The notes beneath the pieces were generated by a model, which was not told the DNA's origin, made no database searches, and worked only from the letters and a program-made list of their open reading frames with translations. From the NCBI RefSeq assembly GCF_026745355.1, contig NC_079209.1, forward strand, positions 7,914,984 through 7,978,983: 64,000 nucleotides of DNA. Reading direction: 5' to 3'. Source of the DNA: Beta vulgaris subsp. vulgaris. Its lineage: Eukaryota; Streptophyta; Magnoliopsida; Caryophyllales; Amaranthaceae. The translations under genes and the position numbers were made by a program. Shown in pieces: positions 1 through 11,091 of the stretch (its first letter is position 1; the number at the start of each line of letters is the position of its first letter).

Positions 1-26
1 CGCATCAAAATATAGAGCATAATTAC

Positions 27-521
27 ATGAGTGACATGTTGTATGAAGCATTTGGAATGGCGACACAAGAAGTAGATGCTGAGGTTGGAGAAGCTGTGGA
101 TGCAAAGGCTAATGTTGGTATTCGAGGAGATCCAATTGAAGAAGCCAAAACATTTTATAAATTAATGGAAGAACTTGAGTTGCCGTTATATCCAGGCTGT
201 AAAAACTTTTCAAAGTTGTCCTTTCTGCTTAAGTTATTTCACATAAAGTGCTTAGGGGGGATAACAGATAAAAGTCTTTCTATGATTCTTGATCTGGAGA
301 ATGAGTACGAAAAGCTGAGACTTCAAAGGATTGAAGCTAATAACACAAAGCTGGAGAATCTAGGTGTGAAGCACATCATGGCTAGCATGAAGCAGAAGAA
401 GGAGGTGAGTATGATCAAGAGTAAAGCTACCTTAGATGAAGATAGTGACTACTCACCGGAGGATGATCTTTCGGATGATGGAAATGACGAGGAAGCCACT
501 ATTGCAAACAAGAAAAGGAAG
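27..521 (+). pseudogene. tnp2 transposase N-terminus fused to first exon of En/Spm second gene
   Basis: The first ~90 codons (27-~295) match the N-terminal region of TNP2 transposases: residues about 35-90 include EEAKTFYKLMEE, LYPGCKNFSKLSF and LFHIKCLGGITDKS. The reading frame then changes character without a break to EYEKLRLQRIEANN and an acidic stretch (SDYSPEDDLSDDGNDEE) ending in a basic KKRK. That is the kind of sequence found at the start of the separate En/Spm second protein. The exon ends at a GT donor at 522. I infer an internal deletion that removed the rest of tnp2, including its catalytic domain, and left an in-frame fusion. The true start may lie left of the window; the ATG at 27 is simply the first one available. 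Confidence 0.7.
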
Positions 522-2464
522 GTATGTTGCGTTAGATTGAGGTTGCATATGTGCTCTTAGTATTGCAAATGCCTTTTGGTATGTTCTTATTATGTGTGAC
601 AAGGAAGGGAGGACAGGGTAGGGAGGGTATGTTCTTGATCAAGTTTCTGATAATTGCTTTACAGTTTTCTTGTAATTGTTGTTGAACTGGAGGTAGTCAT
701 TTATCACTGTTAGCATAAGCTTTTTTTCACTATTAAAAGTTGGATTTTATATGATACTAGGGTAGTCAACAATTTCCATTTTTCCCTATGAAGTGTGAAG
801 TCATATTATTATGTATGTCTATGTCCTACTAGAGATGTCTTATTCTCTGAAATACCTGCTTGCAGAATTTGTACTGGATAGTAATTCTTTTTCTTGTGGC
901 CTCCATCTTTATTATACTTGACAAATTAGCGGGCTTGTTTTTATCTATTTTTTCCACTACCAGTAGTATTATAAGAAGGAAAGCCAAACGAAGTGTCTTG
1001 CTGGAGGTAATACTTTCTGATGCTGATACCAGTAGTATTATTAGAAGTGCTGCGTGCTTGTCTGTTTCTCTGTGTTGGTGTAAGAACTCGCAATTTTGTG
1101 TGCTGAATAAAAATTTCAGGAGGGCTACATGTTGGTTTTCTCTTCTAATTATCTTAAGAGCGATACAAAGTGGTGATTGATGTTGTTAGTTGGCCAGGAA
1201 TTGGGGGAGGGGATATGATCTATGACTTAACAAATAGCTCTTTAGTGGTTGCTTGTGTTGTAGCATATATATTAAGTCCTTCAGGAAGAATACCCTCAAA
1301 GATGCTCCCAGATTCACAGGCTACAATATAGACTACCTGATGATGTCAGAGGTTCAAATTGAGTAAAACTATACAGTATACAACAATGACAAACTTTTGC
1401 TGTAATATATGAAGGGTGTTGGAGAGATATTCTTAGTGCTTACCAGGCTTAGGTGCTTCCCACAAGTATATATAGAGAAAGTATATATAGAGAAAAATAA
1501 ACCAGCATATTCAAAGATGGACTTCGAATTGAGTATATAGAGAAAAATAAACCAGCATATTCCCACAAAGTATATATGTCAGAGGTTCAAATTGAGTAAA
1601 ACTATAACATATTCAAAGAAGCATTCAGAAGATGCTCCTGCCAATGGTATTAGGTGCTTCCCACAAAGTATATATAGAGAAAAATAAACCAGCATGAACT
1701 AGACTCGGGAGTTACTTTCTGCTGACATGCATGTAACACAGAAAACATGTCGAGATTACTAACTTTGATTAAATGTTCTTGAATGGAATGGATGTGCTGC
1801 TTAAAAATGAAAAGTTGTTTGTTTGAGATAACTTGGGTGTGGAACCTCATACCATATGTGATCTTTGGCAAATTCCAATCAAAGCATAAGCAAATACTCT
1901 TTGATGAATATATTAAAAGTACTTCAATTGTGAGTCATTAGTTAAAGTATCCAACTCTTCCCCTCCCCCTTCCTTAGACGAAAGTCAACCCTTTATTTTG
2001 CTAATGAATTTCAAATGCTTTTTTTTTCTTATACGAAACAAAATGGCAGGCACATAACCAAGACTGTGCAAATAAGGGGACGAAAAGGAACTTCATTTTA
2101 CCGGGTGCAATCGGCTCTCTGTTGACGCAGAGCAAAAACGTGCAAGGGAAAGGAAACAAAGGGGGAAATGTGCAGCTAACAGCAGCCCTCAAAGTCATAC
2201 AGAAAGGTTCACCTTTTAAACCACACTCATTCCATTTATGAAAGTCATTAGATTTAGTTTCATTCTAATATCTTAGTTGCGAAATAACTGCAATACAGCG
2301 ATCAATAGTCAACAGGAGGCGGAAGTTCAAGACAAGATGGACTTTGATGAAGGTATAGTAGTCCATATGTATAAATATAGGATTTAGTAACAGAATACCT
2401 ATGACAAATGAACTTATGTACTTCTAGGCATTATAGTGTCTGAGATTGTTTAATTTCTTTACAG
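522..2464 (+). other. Probable intron of the CACTA gene
   Basis: No coding signal continues here. A donor (GTATGT) sits at 522 and an acceptor (TTTACAG) ends at 2464. The interval is AT-rich, holds a cluster of local direct repeats (1340-1700), and has only short unsupported open frames. Confidence 0.5.
1340..1700. repeat. Cluster of interspersed direct repeats
   Basis: Two copies of a ~29-bp word starting GTCAGAGGTTCAAATTGAG (about 1346 and 1578), three copies of a word containing TATAGAGAAAAATAAACCAG (about 1486, 1537, 1674) and two of GGTGCTTCCCACA (1451, 1652) lie in 350 bp. This suggests local slippage or repair duplication inside the intron. Confidence 0.75.
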
Positions 2465-4356
2465 AAATGAAAGAGTCCGATGAAATTGGGAAGGCTGATG
2501 TGGGAGATAGTGAATTTCATGAGCGAGAAAGTGATGGAATCAATGCAAGGGAATCCCAAAAAGCAATTGACCAAGAAGGTTTGTTTAAAGAGCCATTGCC
2601 GGTTCTTTCCTTTTTTTTGATTGACGAATGTGTTAGCTTCCAAGAGAGTTGATTTGATCATGTAAAGTGTGTTTTTTGACGGAAAATTGGAATTTGGGTC
2701 ATCTAATGAAACAGGTATGGATTGGCTCATTTTTTTAAACACATACCCTAAGCCTATTTTTTAAAGACAATATTTATTTTTATTCAAATTACACATGTCA
2801 GGAAATGCAAAAACGAAGAAGTCATATAAAACCAAAACACCAAGAGGTCCTACAAGAAATTTACAACTGGCTAAAATGAGACCCGGTGAGAAGATAAAGG
2901 TAGATTTTGATGTTAGTGGTCAACCAATAGGTGTCAACAGAGCTAAGCTGTCAAGTTACTGTGGTTCCCTCGTCAGAGATCCTCTGAATGCGCCACTTTA
3001 TCGTATTGAAGAATTTTCACAAGTTCCACAAGAGAATAAAGAGAAGATGTGGAAGCTCATTTTGGTAGAACAATACTTCCACAAGCATTGATAATTCTTT
3101 AATATCTTTTACGAACTTTATTTTCTAATTTGAACATTTCTCATGTGCAGGACAAATTTGATATTGGGCTGGATGATGTTAAAGATCAAGATGAACGTGA
3201 AAAGAAAATAAAAGATAAGAGGAAGTATATCATGACATCTTTGAACAAGAAGTATCGGAATTTTCGTGCACGTTTGAAAAGAGAATATTATGACACTGAA
3301 GAAAATGATGACGACAGACTGAAAGAAGATAATAGGCCCCCAAGTGTTGACGAAAAAGACTGGGAGTGGCTTGTATCATACTTTGGCACTCCAGACTTTC
3401 AGGTTAATGCACCCTCGTACATTGCATAGATTTCTTTATTTATTTTCAATTTTTATCATTTACACAATTCTAATTTGTTTATATTTGAATTTAATAGAAA
3501 AAGAGTCGCAGAAACATTGAGAATAGGTCATACCTTGATGCCGGACATACGGCAGGAACAAAAAGTTTTGCACAAAAAGCACAAGATATGGTAACGCGTG
3601 TTCTTTCACCATTCCTGTCCTAATTTTTGGAATAGTTACTTAGGTTTATTGTTTGCCATTCCTTCAGTTTGAACGTGACAAGGTAATGCCAGGATTATTG
3701 GAATTGTACGAGGAGACTCATACTAGAAGCGACAAAACACCTGTAACTCAATCGGCACAGGACACCATGGTAACGATTATTCAAACTGGATTTTTTTTGG
3801 TTGTATTTGAAAGTATATTCCTACTTGACAAGATCTTCTCCCGTTACTGCAGAATGAAATTAAGCAGCTAGTTGAGCAACGAAACAATTGGAAACAAAAA
3901 TGACTGATGAAGAAATCTATGCAACAATTAAGCCAAAACGCAAGCCAAGTGCACGTGATCGACAAAAAGGGATAAGTCCCTCAGTGACATCATTATTTGG
4001 GTCATTTAGTGAAGGAGAAAAGTTTCGCAAAGAGGCTGAAGCATCCAAAAATGAAGCTAGTGAGGCAAAGAAGGAAGCAAACGAGGTAAAGGAGAAGAAC
4101 GAAGCTCTAAGTAATACAGTGAGAGGCCTCGAAAAGAAATCTAGACTTATGGAACGCGCCCTAGAAGCCTTCATGAATTTGGCTGGATACAACATGTCCG
4201 ACTCAATATGGATGCGGTATGTCATAGATTATACCTTCAATTTAATGCAAAACAGATTAACACATGTGCATTATTAACAATTACAAATATTAACAGTGGA
4301 CCGATGAAGAGGATGAGGAAGAGCTAATTCAAAAGTCTGAGAAAAAAACACAATGA
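2465..4356 (+). pseudogene. En/Spm second gene (plant transposase, Ptta/En/Spm family), 3' exons
   Basis: Exons inferred from consensus splice sites are 2465-2578, 2802-3064, 3151-3402, 3498-3590, 3668-3769, 3853-4216 and 4297-4356. Joined in order they carry the PF03004-type core: RGPTRNLQLAKMRPGEKI, GQPIG, LVRDPLNAPL, then DKFDIGL, KKYRNFRARLKREYYD and the W..LV.YFGTPDFQ segment. An S-Y-AGHT..F..KAQ piece and a Glu/Lys-rich coiled coil (about 4015-4140) follow. The ATG at 2795 spans the splice acceptor and is not a start. The frame breaks by one base near 3888-3900, where a TGA closes one frame and the family sequence resumes in another. The phase of the last exon is uncertain. In active elements this protein is thought to bind the terminal regions and help transposition; that role is family knowledge. 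Confidence 0.7.
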
Positions 4357-4469
4357 ATGTTGAAGATTAAAGATATTTGTTAGATATCAGTATTAGAGGT
4401 GACCAAGGTTTCTCCTTATCTTTTCTTTTTTTAAAAAAATCATTGGTGACTCTATAATAATGGTTATTC

Positions 4470-5090
4470 TAGCGTCTGTTGTTGTTGTTCTGCTGTGCGC
4501 TGATGCTGCTGTTGTTGCTGCCTGATTGTTCTGGCTATGCTGCTGTTGTTCTGTCCTGCTTGCTGGCTTGTTTCGCTGTATGCTGCTGTTGTTCTGCTGC
4601 TGTGCTGCTGCTATGCTGCTGTTCTGCTGCTGCTGGTCTGCTGTTGTTGTTCTGCTGCTGTTCTGCTGCAGCTGCTATGATGTTGTTGTTCTGCTTCTGC
4701 TGGTCTGCTGTTGTTGTTCTCCTGCAGCTGCTATGCTGTTATTGTTCTGCTTCTGCTTCTGCTGGTCTGCTGTTCTTGTTCTGCTGTTGAAGTTGAAGTT
4801 AATATACTGGTTTTTATATATTCTATGTTCAAGTTCATATACTGGTTTTTTTTCCACTAATAATGGTTATTGTGTTCTAAGGATTATGGTTTTGTTAGTG
4901 GTTATTATGGGTTTGTGTTCTAAGGAGTATGGTTTTGTTAGTGGTTCATATACTGGTTTTTTCCCAATAACAATGGTTCAAGTTCAAGTTCTGCTGTTAT
5001 GCTTCTATTCTGATGTTGATCTGCTGCTGCTGTTATTCTTATGTTGTTGTGCCGCTGTTATGCTTCTGTTGTTCTCATGTTGTTGAGTTT
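4470..5090 (+). repeat. CTG/TTG-rich imperfect trinucleotide tract
   Basis: The stretch is mostly imperfect runs of CTG, TTG and TTC on the + strand. It produces long Leu/Cys/Ala open frames that have no other support and are not genes. It lies between the last exon and the subterminal repeats of the CACTA element. 5286-5318 and 5341-5372 just downstream are a short direct duplication. Confidence 0.8.
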
Positions 5091-5489
5091 GTAAATTAAA
5101 GTTTAACCTTGTTTGGGTTGCTGGATTTTGAGGATACAGGATTATGAATCGGACGCGAGTCCTAAATTAAGTTTTAGGCGGTCCGTATTACAAAGGAAAC
5201 TCTGCCGAATTTTCTGTAGAATTTTAATAACATATCTAGTTGTTTAAAATATTTGAGGATCACTTAATATAGTTTATTAGAGTTACAGGTTCTAATATAT
5301 TCATTGGATTCTAAAAGTTTTGGTAAGTTAAGCGTTAGAGGATCTAATATATTCATTGGATTGTAAAAGTTTAAATATTCGACTTTCCATGACTTCTTTC
5401 TCCTTTTTTTTTATTTCTCTTTTCGCAATAATCTTAGAAATATAAAATCAGTCAGCTTCAAAATGTTAGTTCCACTCCAAGCACAATTC

Positions 5490-6103
5490 ACGTGGCACTA
5501 AAAAATACCTTTAGATACAACAATAATTTATGTGATGCCGATAAAAATGGCTATATATAGAGACAACTAAATTCATGTGACACTAAATACATGGCTTTAA
5601 AGACAACTAACTACAATTGATGCTAAAATTAAGGGCTATGGAGACAACTAAAATCATGGGATGCTAAATACATGGCTTTAGAGACAACTAACTACACTCG
5701 ATGCTAAAAAAATGGCTTTAGAGACACCTAAATTCATGTGACGCTAAATACATGGTTTTAGAGACAACTAAATACAATTAATGCTAAAACAAATGGCTTT
5801 AGAGACAACTAAATTCATGTGACTCTAAATACATGGCTTTAGATGCAACTAACTACAGTTGATGCTAAAAAAAATGGCTTTAGAAACAACTAAACTTATG
5901 TGATGCTAAAAATATGGATTTAGAGACAACTAATATTCATGTGATGCTAAAAACATGGTTTTAGAGACAACCAACCATACATGTGATGCTAAAATGTATC
6001 TTTAGAGGCACCAGAATATATTTGACACTAAAAACCATATAATTTAGAGGCAACTATGGTTATGTGATGCTAAAAGGGGGTTTCAGAGGCAACTCAGCCA
6101 GAT
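5490..6103 (+). repeat. CACTA subterminal repeat array
   Basis: About thirteen degenerate ~40-bp units built around GAGACAACTAAATTCATGTG followed by a (T/G)GATGCTAAA motif and ATGGCTTTA. Two versions tend to alternate (AAATTCATGTGAYGC and AACTACAATTGATGC), giving an ~80-bp higher-order period. Such arrays next to the termini are the binding sites for transposon proteins in En/Spm. Confidence 0.85.
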
Positions 6104-6136
6104 GATGTGCCTCTATATCCAATTTTTTTTGTAGTG
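6104..6136 (-). repeat. 3' terminal inverted repeat of CACTA element
   Basis: Read on the - strand the end begins CACTACAAAAAAAATTGG, a standard plant CACTA terminus. The motif GTGCCTCT just inside it is the inverse of the AGAGGCA found in the last subterminal units. Confidence 0.85.
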
Positions 6137-7612
6137 TATCTAGGTTATCCTTATGTTGCCACATAGATTCTATAAATAGTGCAGGTGGCCTTGCTTTATT
6201 TTGGAGTAATGATGTAAACCTAGAACTAATTAGTAGCTATACTAATCATTTTGCATGTATCATCAAGGATGTAGTTGATGATAATGTATATAAGTGAAAT
6301 CTTATTTTGTTGTATGGGTCGCGGTATCTTGATTCACGGAGTCAGTTTGGACTTTAATATCTCACTGTTTAGACCAAAACTCTTTGGATAGTATAATTAT
6401 GGGAGCTTCAACCAATTAAAGTTTCTCAATCAAAAAATGGGAGGCACAGATCACATTCCAGGAAAGGAATAATTTTCCTTATGGAGAAGTCAACTGGGAT
6501 TATTAGAAATCAGCTTTAATGGGCAAAACTTTACATGGTGCAATAATCGATCTTAAGCGAAACGAATCAATGAATTAAAGATTAGATAGAACATATGTGA
6601 CAGAAAATTGGTTTCACAAATACTCGGAAGCAACAGTACTGAATCTTCCTATTCTTTCTCTGATCACTGTCCAATTCTACTACTCACCTCGCCGGCCACA
6701 TATAAGAAAAAGTCACCAATAACAATGGAGGTATGGTGCCTCGAATTCAAGGAAATCACCTCCATCATATCTACTCACTAGAACCTCCCAGTTTTCGGTT
6801 CTCCAATGTACAAAGAAGCCCAAAAATGTCATCAAGTCAGATACAATCTGTTTAGATGGAGCAAAGACTATAAAGAACAACACAACAACCTTGGTCATCT
6901 AGATGAAGCTGCTAAAACAGAAAATTTAGCTAAGTTGGAAATCCAATTGAAGTACTGGAAACAATGGGCCAAGATTAAATGGAAGGCATGTGAGGACTCT
7001 TATACTAAGTGGTTCTTTCGTAAACCAAAATTGCGTAGGCAACGCAATGAGATCCTTTTGCTCAAATCTCTGTTTAGGGAATGGGTATCCAAAAAAACAG
7101 GACATTCAGTAAGTCTTATTAAATCATTTCACTGATATCTTTCACGAAAATCAACATAGCAACGACTGCTGGACAAAACTATCCACGATTCAGAATTTAG
7201 TCCCCCAAATTTCTTATGAGCAACAAGCAGCTCTAATAAAACCAGTGTTGGAGAGGAAATCAAGAATGTTGTCTTCCAAATGGGTAATCTCAAGGCACCC
7301 GACCCAGATGGAATACCTTCAATTTTCTATCAGAAGCACTGGTCCATTGTCGGAGAAGATATTTACTGAGAAGTTTCTCACTTTTTCTTTATAGGGTATA
7401 TTCTTCGAGAATGTAATTATACAAATATCTGCCTTATTCCTAAAATCGAAAGACCTGAAGAAGCAAGTTAATTCAGAACAATAAACTTATGCAATGTGAT
7501 TTATAAAATCATCTCAAAAGTTATCACCAACAGACTCAAGCCAATTTTAAAAAGCATCGTTACCCCCTTCCAGAATGCTTTTGTCCCGGGGCGGCTCTTG
7601 GCTGATAATTTC
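6137..7612 (+). pseudogene. LINE (L1-type), endonuclease to early reverse transcriptase
   Basis: Translated with frame changes, the stretch gives the end of an AP-type endonuclease (GGLALFWSNDVNLELISS near 6190), the linker helix region (open frame 6806-7135) and the start of the reverse transcriptase ([37 protein letters not shown]) up to 7612. There are several stops and indels. It is cut at 7612 by the LTR composite and resumes at 40275. Its own 5' part is missing at the junction with the CACTA end. Plant L1-type LINEs copy themselves by nicking the target and priming reverse transcription there; this copy is dead. Confidence 0.85.
7608..7612. repeat. Target site duplication ATTTC, left copy
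   Basis: ATTTC at 7608-7612 is repeated at 40275-40279, directly outside the TG...CA ends of the composite LTR element. The LINE reading frame runs into one copy and out of the other, so both copies are duplicates of the same LINE codons. Confidence 0.9.
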
Positions 7613-9796
7613 TGTAACAGTCCGTATTTTAAAGAAGATTTATTAAGAGCTAAATATTTAACTTAGCTTAATTTCTGTCACTCTTCCTCGTGTCAACTGT
7701 TGTCAACAGACAACACATTCTAATCTTCCTTCATTGTGTCAAAAGGAGAAGAGCTTTCAAATTGAGTTGTCAAAATTTCATGGAATCTCCACCATTGAGA
7801 TGTAATCTCCATAATTTTGTCTAATTTTGGGCAAATCTAAAAACCCCAATTCTTCATTCTCGCATCTTCTCTGTTTTCGTCAGTCTGTTCTGCAATTTTC
7901 TCCAACATGCAATCCAAATTTGCTCCTTCTTTCTTCATCAAAGTTGTAGATCTCTTCGAGCTAATGAATTTAGGCTCAAAAATTTCTTCAATCGGAGTTC
8001 GGAGCTAGGAGTTATGATCTCTGGAAGTTGTAGTTGTTGCTTCCACTGTTGCAGCGTTTTTCTCTCTCCTCTGTTTCGGTATGGTGCTGCCGCCACTGTT
8101 CCGTGGTCTGTTGCTGTGCTGTATGGTCTTGTCAAGGGTTGTGCCGCCGTGATTTATGGTGGTGCGGTACTGTTTCCGTGATTGTCACAAACTAATTGGT
8201 TTTTTCTTCTTGAATCGTTACCTTAGTGTGGTAAGCTTTTGTTTCACTTCTTCCTTTTCATATATGTCCTTTGATTCATAAAAGCCAAAATTGAAATGAT
8301 GTAGTATATTGAATTGATGAAACTACTTGAGAATCAGTGGGCAACTTTGATAAATAACCTTGTAATTCAGCTTTGTTATGGTTACATTTTCAAACTAAAG
8401 TCTCTAGTAGTAAGTTAATTAGATATGGTGTAACCTTAATTTTCAACAACTAAAAGCATTAACTTTGGGTAAATTGTTCTTAAACTTATTTTGGTTTAAT
8501 GACTAAGATAAGATAGTTCAAGAAGTTAGTAATCTATAATCTGCAGATTCAAGTTAATTACTCTTGTTTGAAAAAAATCTATTTGGATGATTCTTCAAGT
8601 ACTTTTAAATTAAAACATAATCTAGTTAGATTTCTGATTAAACTAATTATTTTGGAGAGTTATAATGTGAGATTGATAGTATGAGTTGGATTATTAGAAG
8701 GTTGGTATCATTTAGGAAAATCACATAGCTCATAAGGTTTAAGATTGATTATTATCTATTTGAAGAATGGTTGTTGATTATGTTATTGTGTTGGGTGAAT
8801 TATGTTGGAGTTCGAGTTGGAGTTGAAGATCAAGATTTTCATAAATGTTCATGGAGTTCATATAATTGTTCTTGAGTTTGAGGTAACCTTTATGTTCAGC
8901 AAAATGAATTTACATGCCCATGTTGTATTGTGTTTTCAATATCATACATTGCTTATAGTCATGGTCATAGTTATAGATGCATATTTATAAGTTAATTGTG
9001 AATTGATATTTGATGGTTATGAAAGAATAATACTTTGTTATATTATTGGAATTGTTCGGAAAACTATAAAGTATTCTAGAAATGTGAATTGAGTATGATA
9101 ATGAGGATACGTTTTCGAAATGGTTTTAGCTGGCTTAGTTTATGAACTGAGATGAATAGTGGGCAAGGTACAGGTGGAGTAAAATGATTCGTATATGAGT
9201 TAAGACCAGATAAGGTCGAATATTATGTTAAGTTATGTTATAAGCCTGTACTTGCCAGCGATTTATGTAATGTGATTAAGCTATGCCAGCGATACATTAA
9301 AAGATGAATTATTTCCGAACAATTACCAAGTTATTCTGATATGAAAAATGTTTACGAACCAAAATTGTTTTGACGGGCTGAAGTAAAGTTACTGAGTTTT
9401 TCGCTCATTTTAGTTTTGTTTTTGTTTTGTATTTTCGTCTGTAATTTGCAGGTGTATGTTTGGATTTCTCGAAGAATCAAGAGAAAGAGTTTTCAGTTAA
9501 GAGATGGAAATTAAATTAGAGATTTGAAGTTATATTTAGAATATAATTGTTGAATGTTAAGTTCTCATTTGATATTAAGTATTGTATTGTTTTGGGATTT
9601 CGAGTAAAGTAATATATAATCAGGTATTGGCTTTGAAGTTATTTTGTTATGGGCCCTGACCCACAGGTCCAGGATCGGTTTAAGGTTTATGTTTCTGCTG
9701 CGAGTAAATAGCTAATTCGAGGTTATTAAGTGTTAATTGAGTTTTGCTGAATGTTAAGTATGTTTAGCTAGCAGCTCGGAAGTGCGGGCTGTTACA
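7613..9796 (+). repeat. First (5') LTR of the composite
   Basis: 2184 bp, TGTAACAG...CTGTTACA. Relative to the last LTR (26704-27991 plus 39234-40274, ~2329 bp) it lacks about 145 bp after position ~60, including the presumed promoter region. It is not followed by a primer binding site: at 9797 it abuts an inverted chromovirus fragment. Short open frames inside it recur in the other LTR copies and are not genes. Confidence 0.85.
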
Positions 9797-10410
9797 AGCT
9801 ACCCTACTTAAGAAAGTTTCGTCCCGAAACTTAACGATGATATTGAATGAATTGGTGGCTCCAGAGTCAAACAACACATGAGCATTTACAGATCATACGG
9901 GAAAGGTGCCAGAAATAACATTACCTCCAGTTGTAGGAGCCTTTAGATTCCCTTGGGAGCTTTCAGATATAGAAAATACTTTGCCCGGGGTTTTCCCAGA
10001 ATTTCCCCGATTTCCTTGATTGAATCCCGCATTCCTACCTTGGAAACCCTGGGTGTTCCCCCCTGCTCGATTGTACCCAACAAATCCAGTTTGCCTCCTG
10101 GAGCCTTCACCATTTCCGGACTTCTGAGGGCAATCTCTAAACCTGTGACCCGGCTTCTTGCATCCAAAGCAGACTTCCTTTCCCTCACAGCTCTTTCCCC
10201 AGTGATCCTTTCCACACTTAAAACAAGCTTTTCCCCTCTTTGGTGCCTTTTGCTGGCCTTCACCCCTTTGCTGTTGTTCTGAGCCACTTCTCGCTCGTTT
10301 GATTCCTCCATCATTCATTTTACCGTCATTCTTCCTCCTATTTGACTCCTCCTCTTTCTGATCAATCCTCTCCTGCTCTAGGGCTCGATCATATAACTCT
10401 TGATAGTTGG
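9797..10410 (-). pseudogene. Inverted chromovirus gag/protease remnant
   Basis: On the - strand an open frame (10423-9893) carries the C-terminal part of a Ty3-type Gag: a charged RNA-binding region, then a CCHC knuckle (CFKCGKDHWGKSC) and a second, tighter one (CFGCKKPGHRFRDC), and a Gly/Asn-rich tail. After one stop codon the protease active-site motif LFDSGATNSF appears (~9870). That is joined directly to sequence matching the 3' polypurine region of the chromovirus at 15010-15056, so the whole polymerase region is missing. Gag packages element RNA and the protease would process the polyprotein. The orientation is opposite to the reverse transcriptase and integrase parts that follow. Confidence 0.8.
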
Positions 10411-10499
10411 TGTAATACCCCACCCTCTTCTGGTACTTAAAATTTAACCCTTCAAAAAAGCGAGATGTTTTAAATTTCTCCGAGCTGACTAGTTAAAAG
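10411..10499 (+). repeat. Possible LTR-start fragment between inverted gag and RT
   Basis: The inverted gag sequence appears to stop at 10410 and the next bases read TGTAATACCCCACC, like the beginning of a Tekay-type LTR. About 90 bp later the reverse transcriptase begins. This could be filler or a piece of a third LTR family. Confidence 0.35.
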
Positions 10500-11091
10500 G
10501 GGCTACCACAAAAGGCTACATCAGGCCCAGTGCATCACCTTGGGGGGCACCTGTGCTGTTTGTTAGGAAAAAGGATGGGACCATGAGACTATGTATTGAT
10601 TATCGTGAGATAAATAAGCTTACCATTAGGAATAGGTACCCCTTACCCCGAATTGATGACTTGTTTGACCAACTTAAGGGAGCAAGGGTGTTTTCGAAAA
10701 TAGATCTCAGGTCGGATACCATCAAATGAGAATTGTGGAGGAGGATATACCCAAGACCGCATTTAGGACTAGGTATGGACACTATGAATTTGTGGTGATG
10801 CCATTCGGGTTAACTAATGCCCCAGCAGCCTTTATGGATTTAATGCAAAGATATTTTAAGCCATACCTGGACCAGTTTGTGGTAGTTTTCATTGATGATA
10901 TTTTGGTATATTCGAAGAGTCCTTTTGAGCATGAAGAACACTTGAGGATTGTTCTAGGGATTCTACGAAGAGAAAAACTTTATGCGAAGTTTAGCAAATG
11001 TGAATTCTGGTTGGAGCAGGTCATGTTTTTGGACCATGTAGTGTCTAAGAGAGGAATTTCCGTAGACCCTGAGAAGATCAAGGAGATTAAG
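10500..11091 (+). pseudogene. Chromovirus reverse transcriptase, N-terminal and catalytic part
   Basis: Starts at [20 protein letters not shown] and continues through [12 protein letters not shown], a one-base frame loss near 10711, then [18 protein letters not shown] and the catalytic FIDDILVYS (~10890) to DPEKIKEIK at 11091. At that point the coding sequence switches to LTR sequence through a 15-bp shared word, so the rest of RT and all of RNase H are absent. The sequence is of Ty3/gypsy chromovirus type. The enzyme would copy element RNA into DNA; this copy cannot. Confidence 0.85.

Larger units (their letters stand above)
1..6136 (+). mobile_element. CACTA (En/Spm) transposon, 3' portion
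   Basis: The element enters from the left edge of the window and ends at 6136 with TAGTG, the inverse of the CACTA start. In order it contains a tnp2 transposase remnant, the second En/Spm gene in several exons, a CTG/TTG-rich stretch, an array of subterminal repeats and a T-rich terminal repeat (6104-6136). This order is typical of plant CACTA elements. The 3-bp target duplication would be TAT at 6137-6139 but cannot be checked because the left end lies outside. The next base onward reads as the endonuclease part of a LINE, so the element probably landed inside that LINE. No catalytic transposase domain is visible, so this copy looks non-autonomous. Confidence 0.85.

Noticed and set aside
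4479..5086. Long Leu/Cys/Ala-rich open frames
   Set aside because: They are produced by the CTG/TTG low-complexity tract, and both overlapping frames look equally open.
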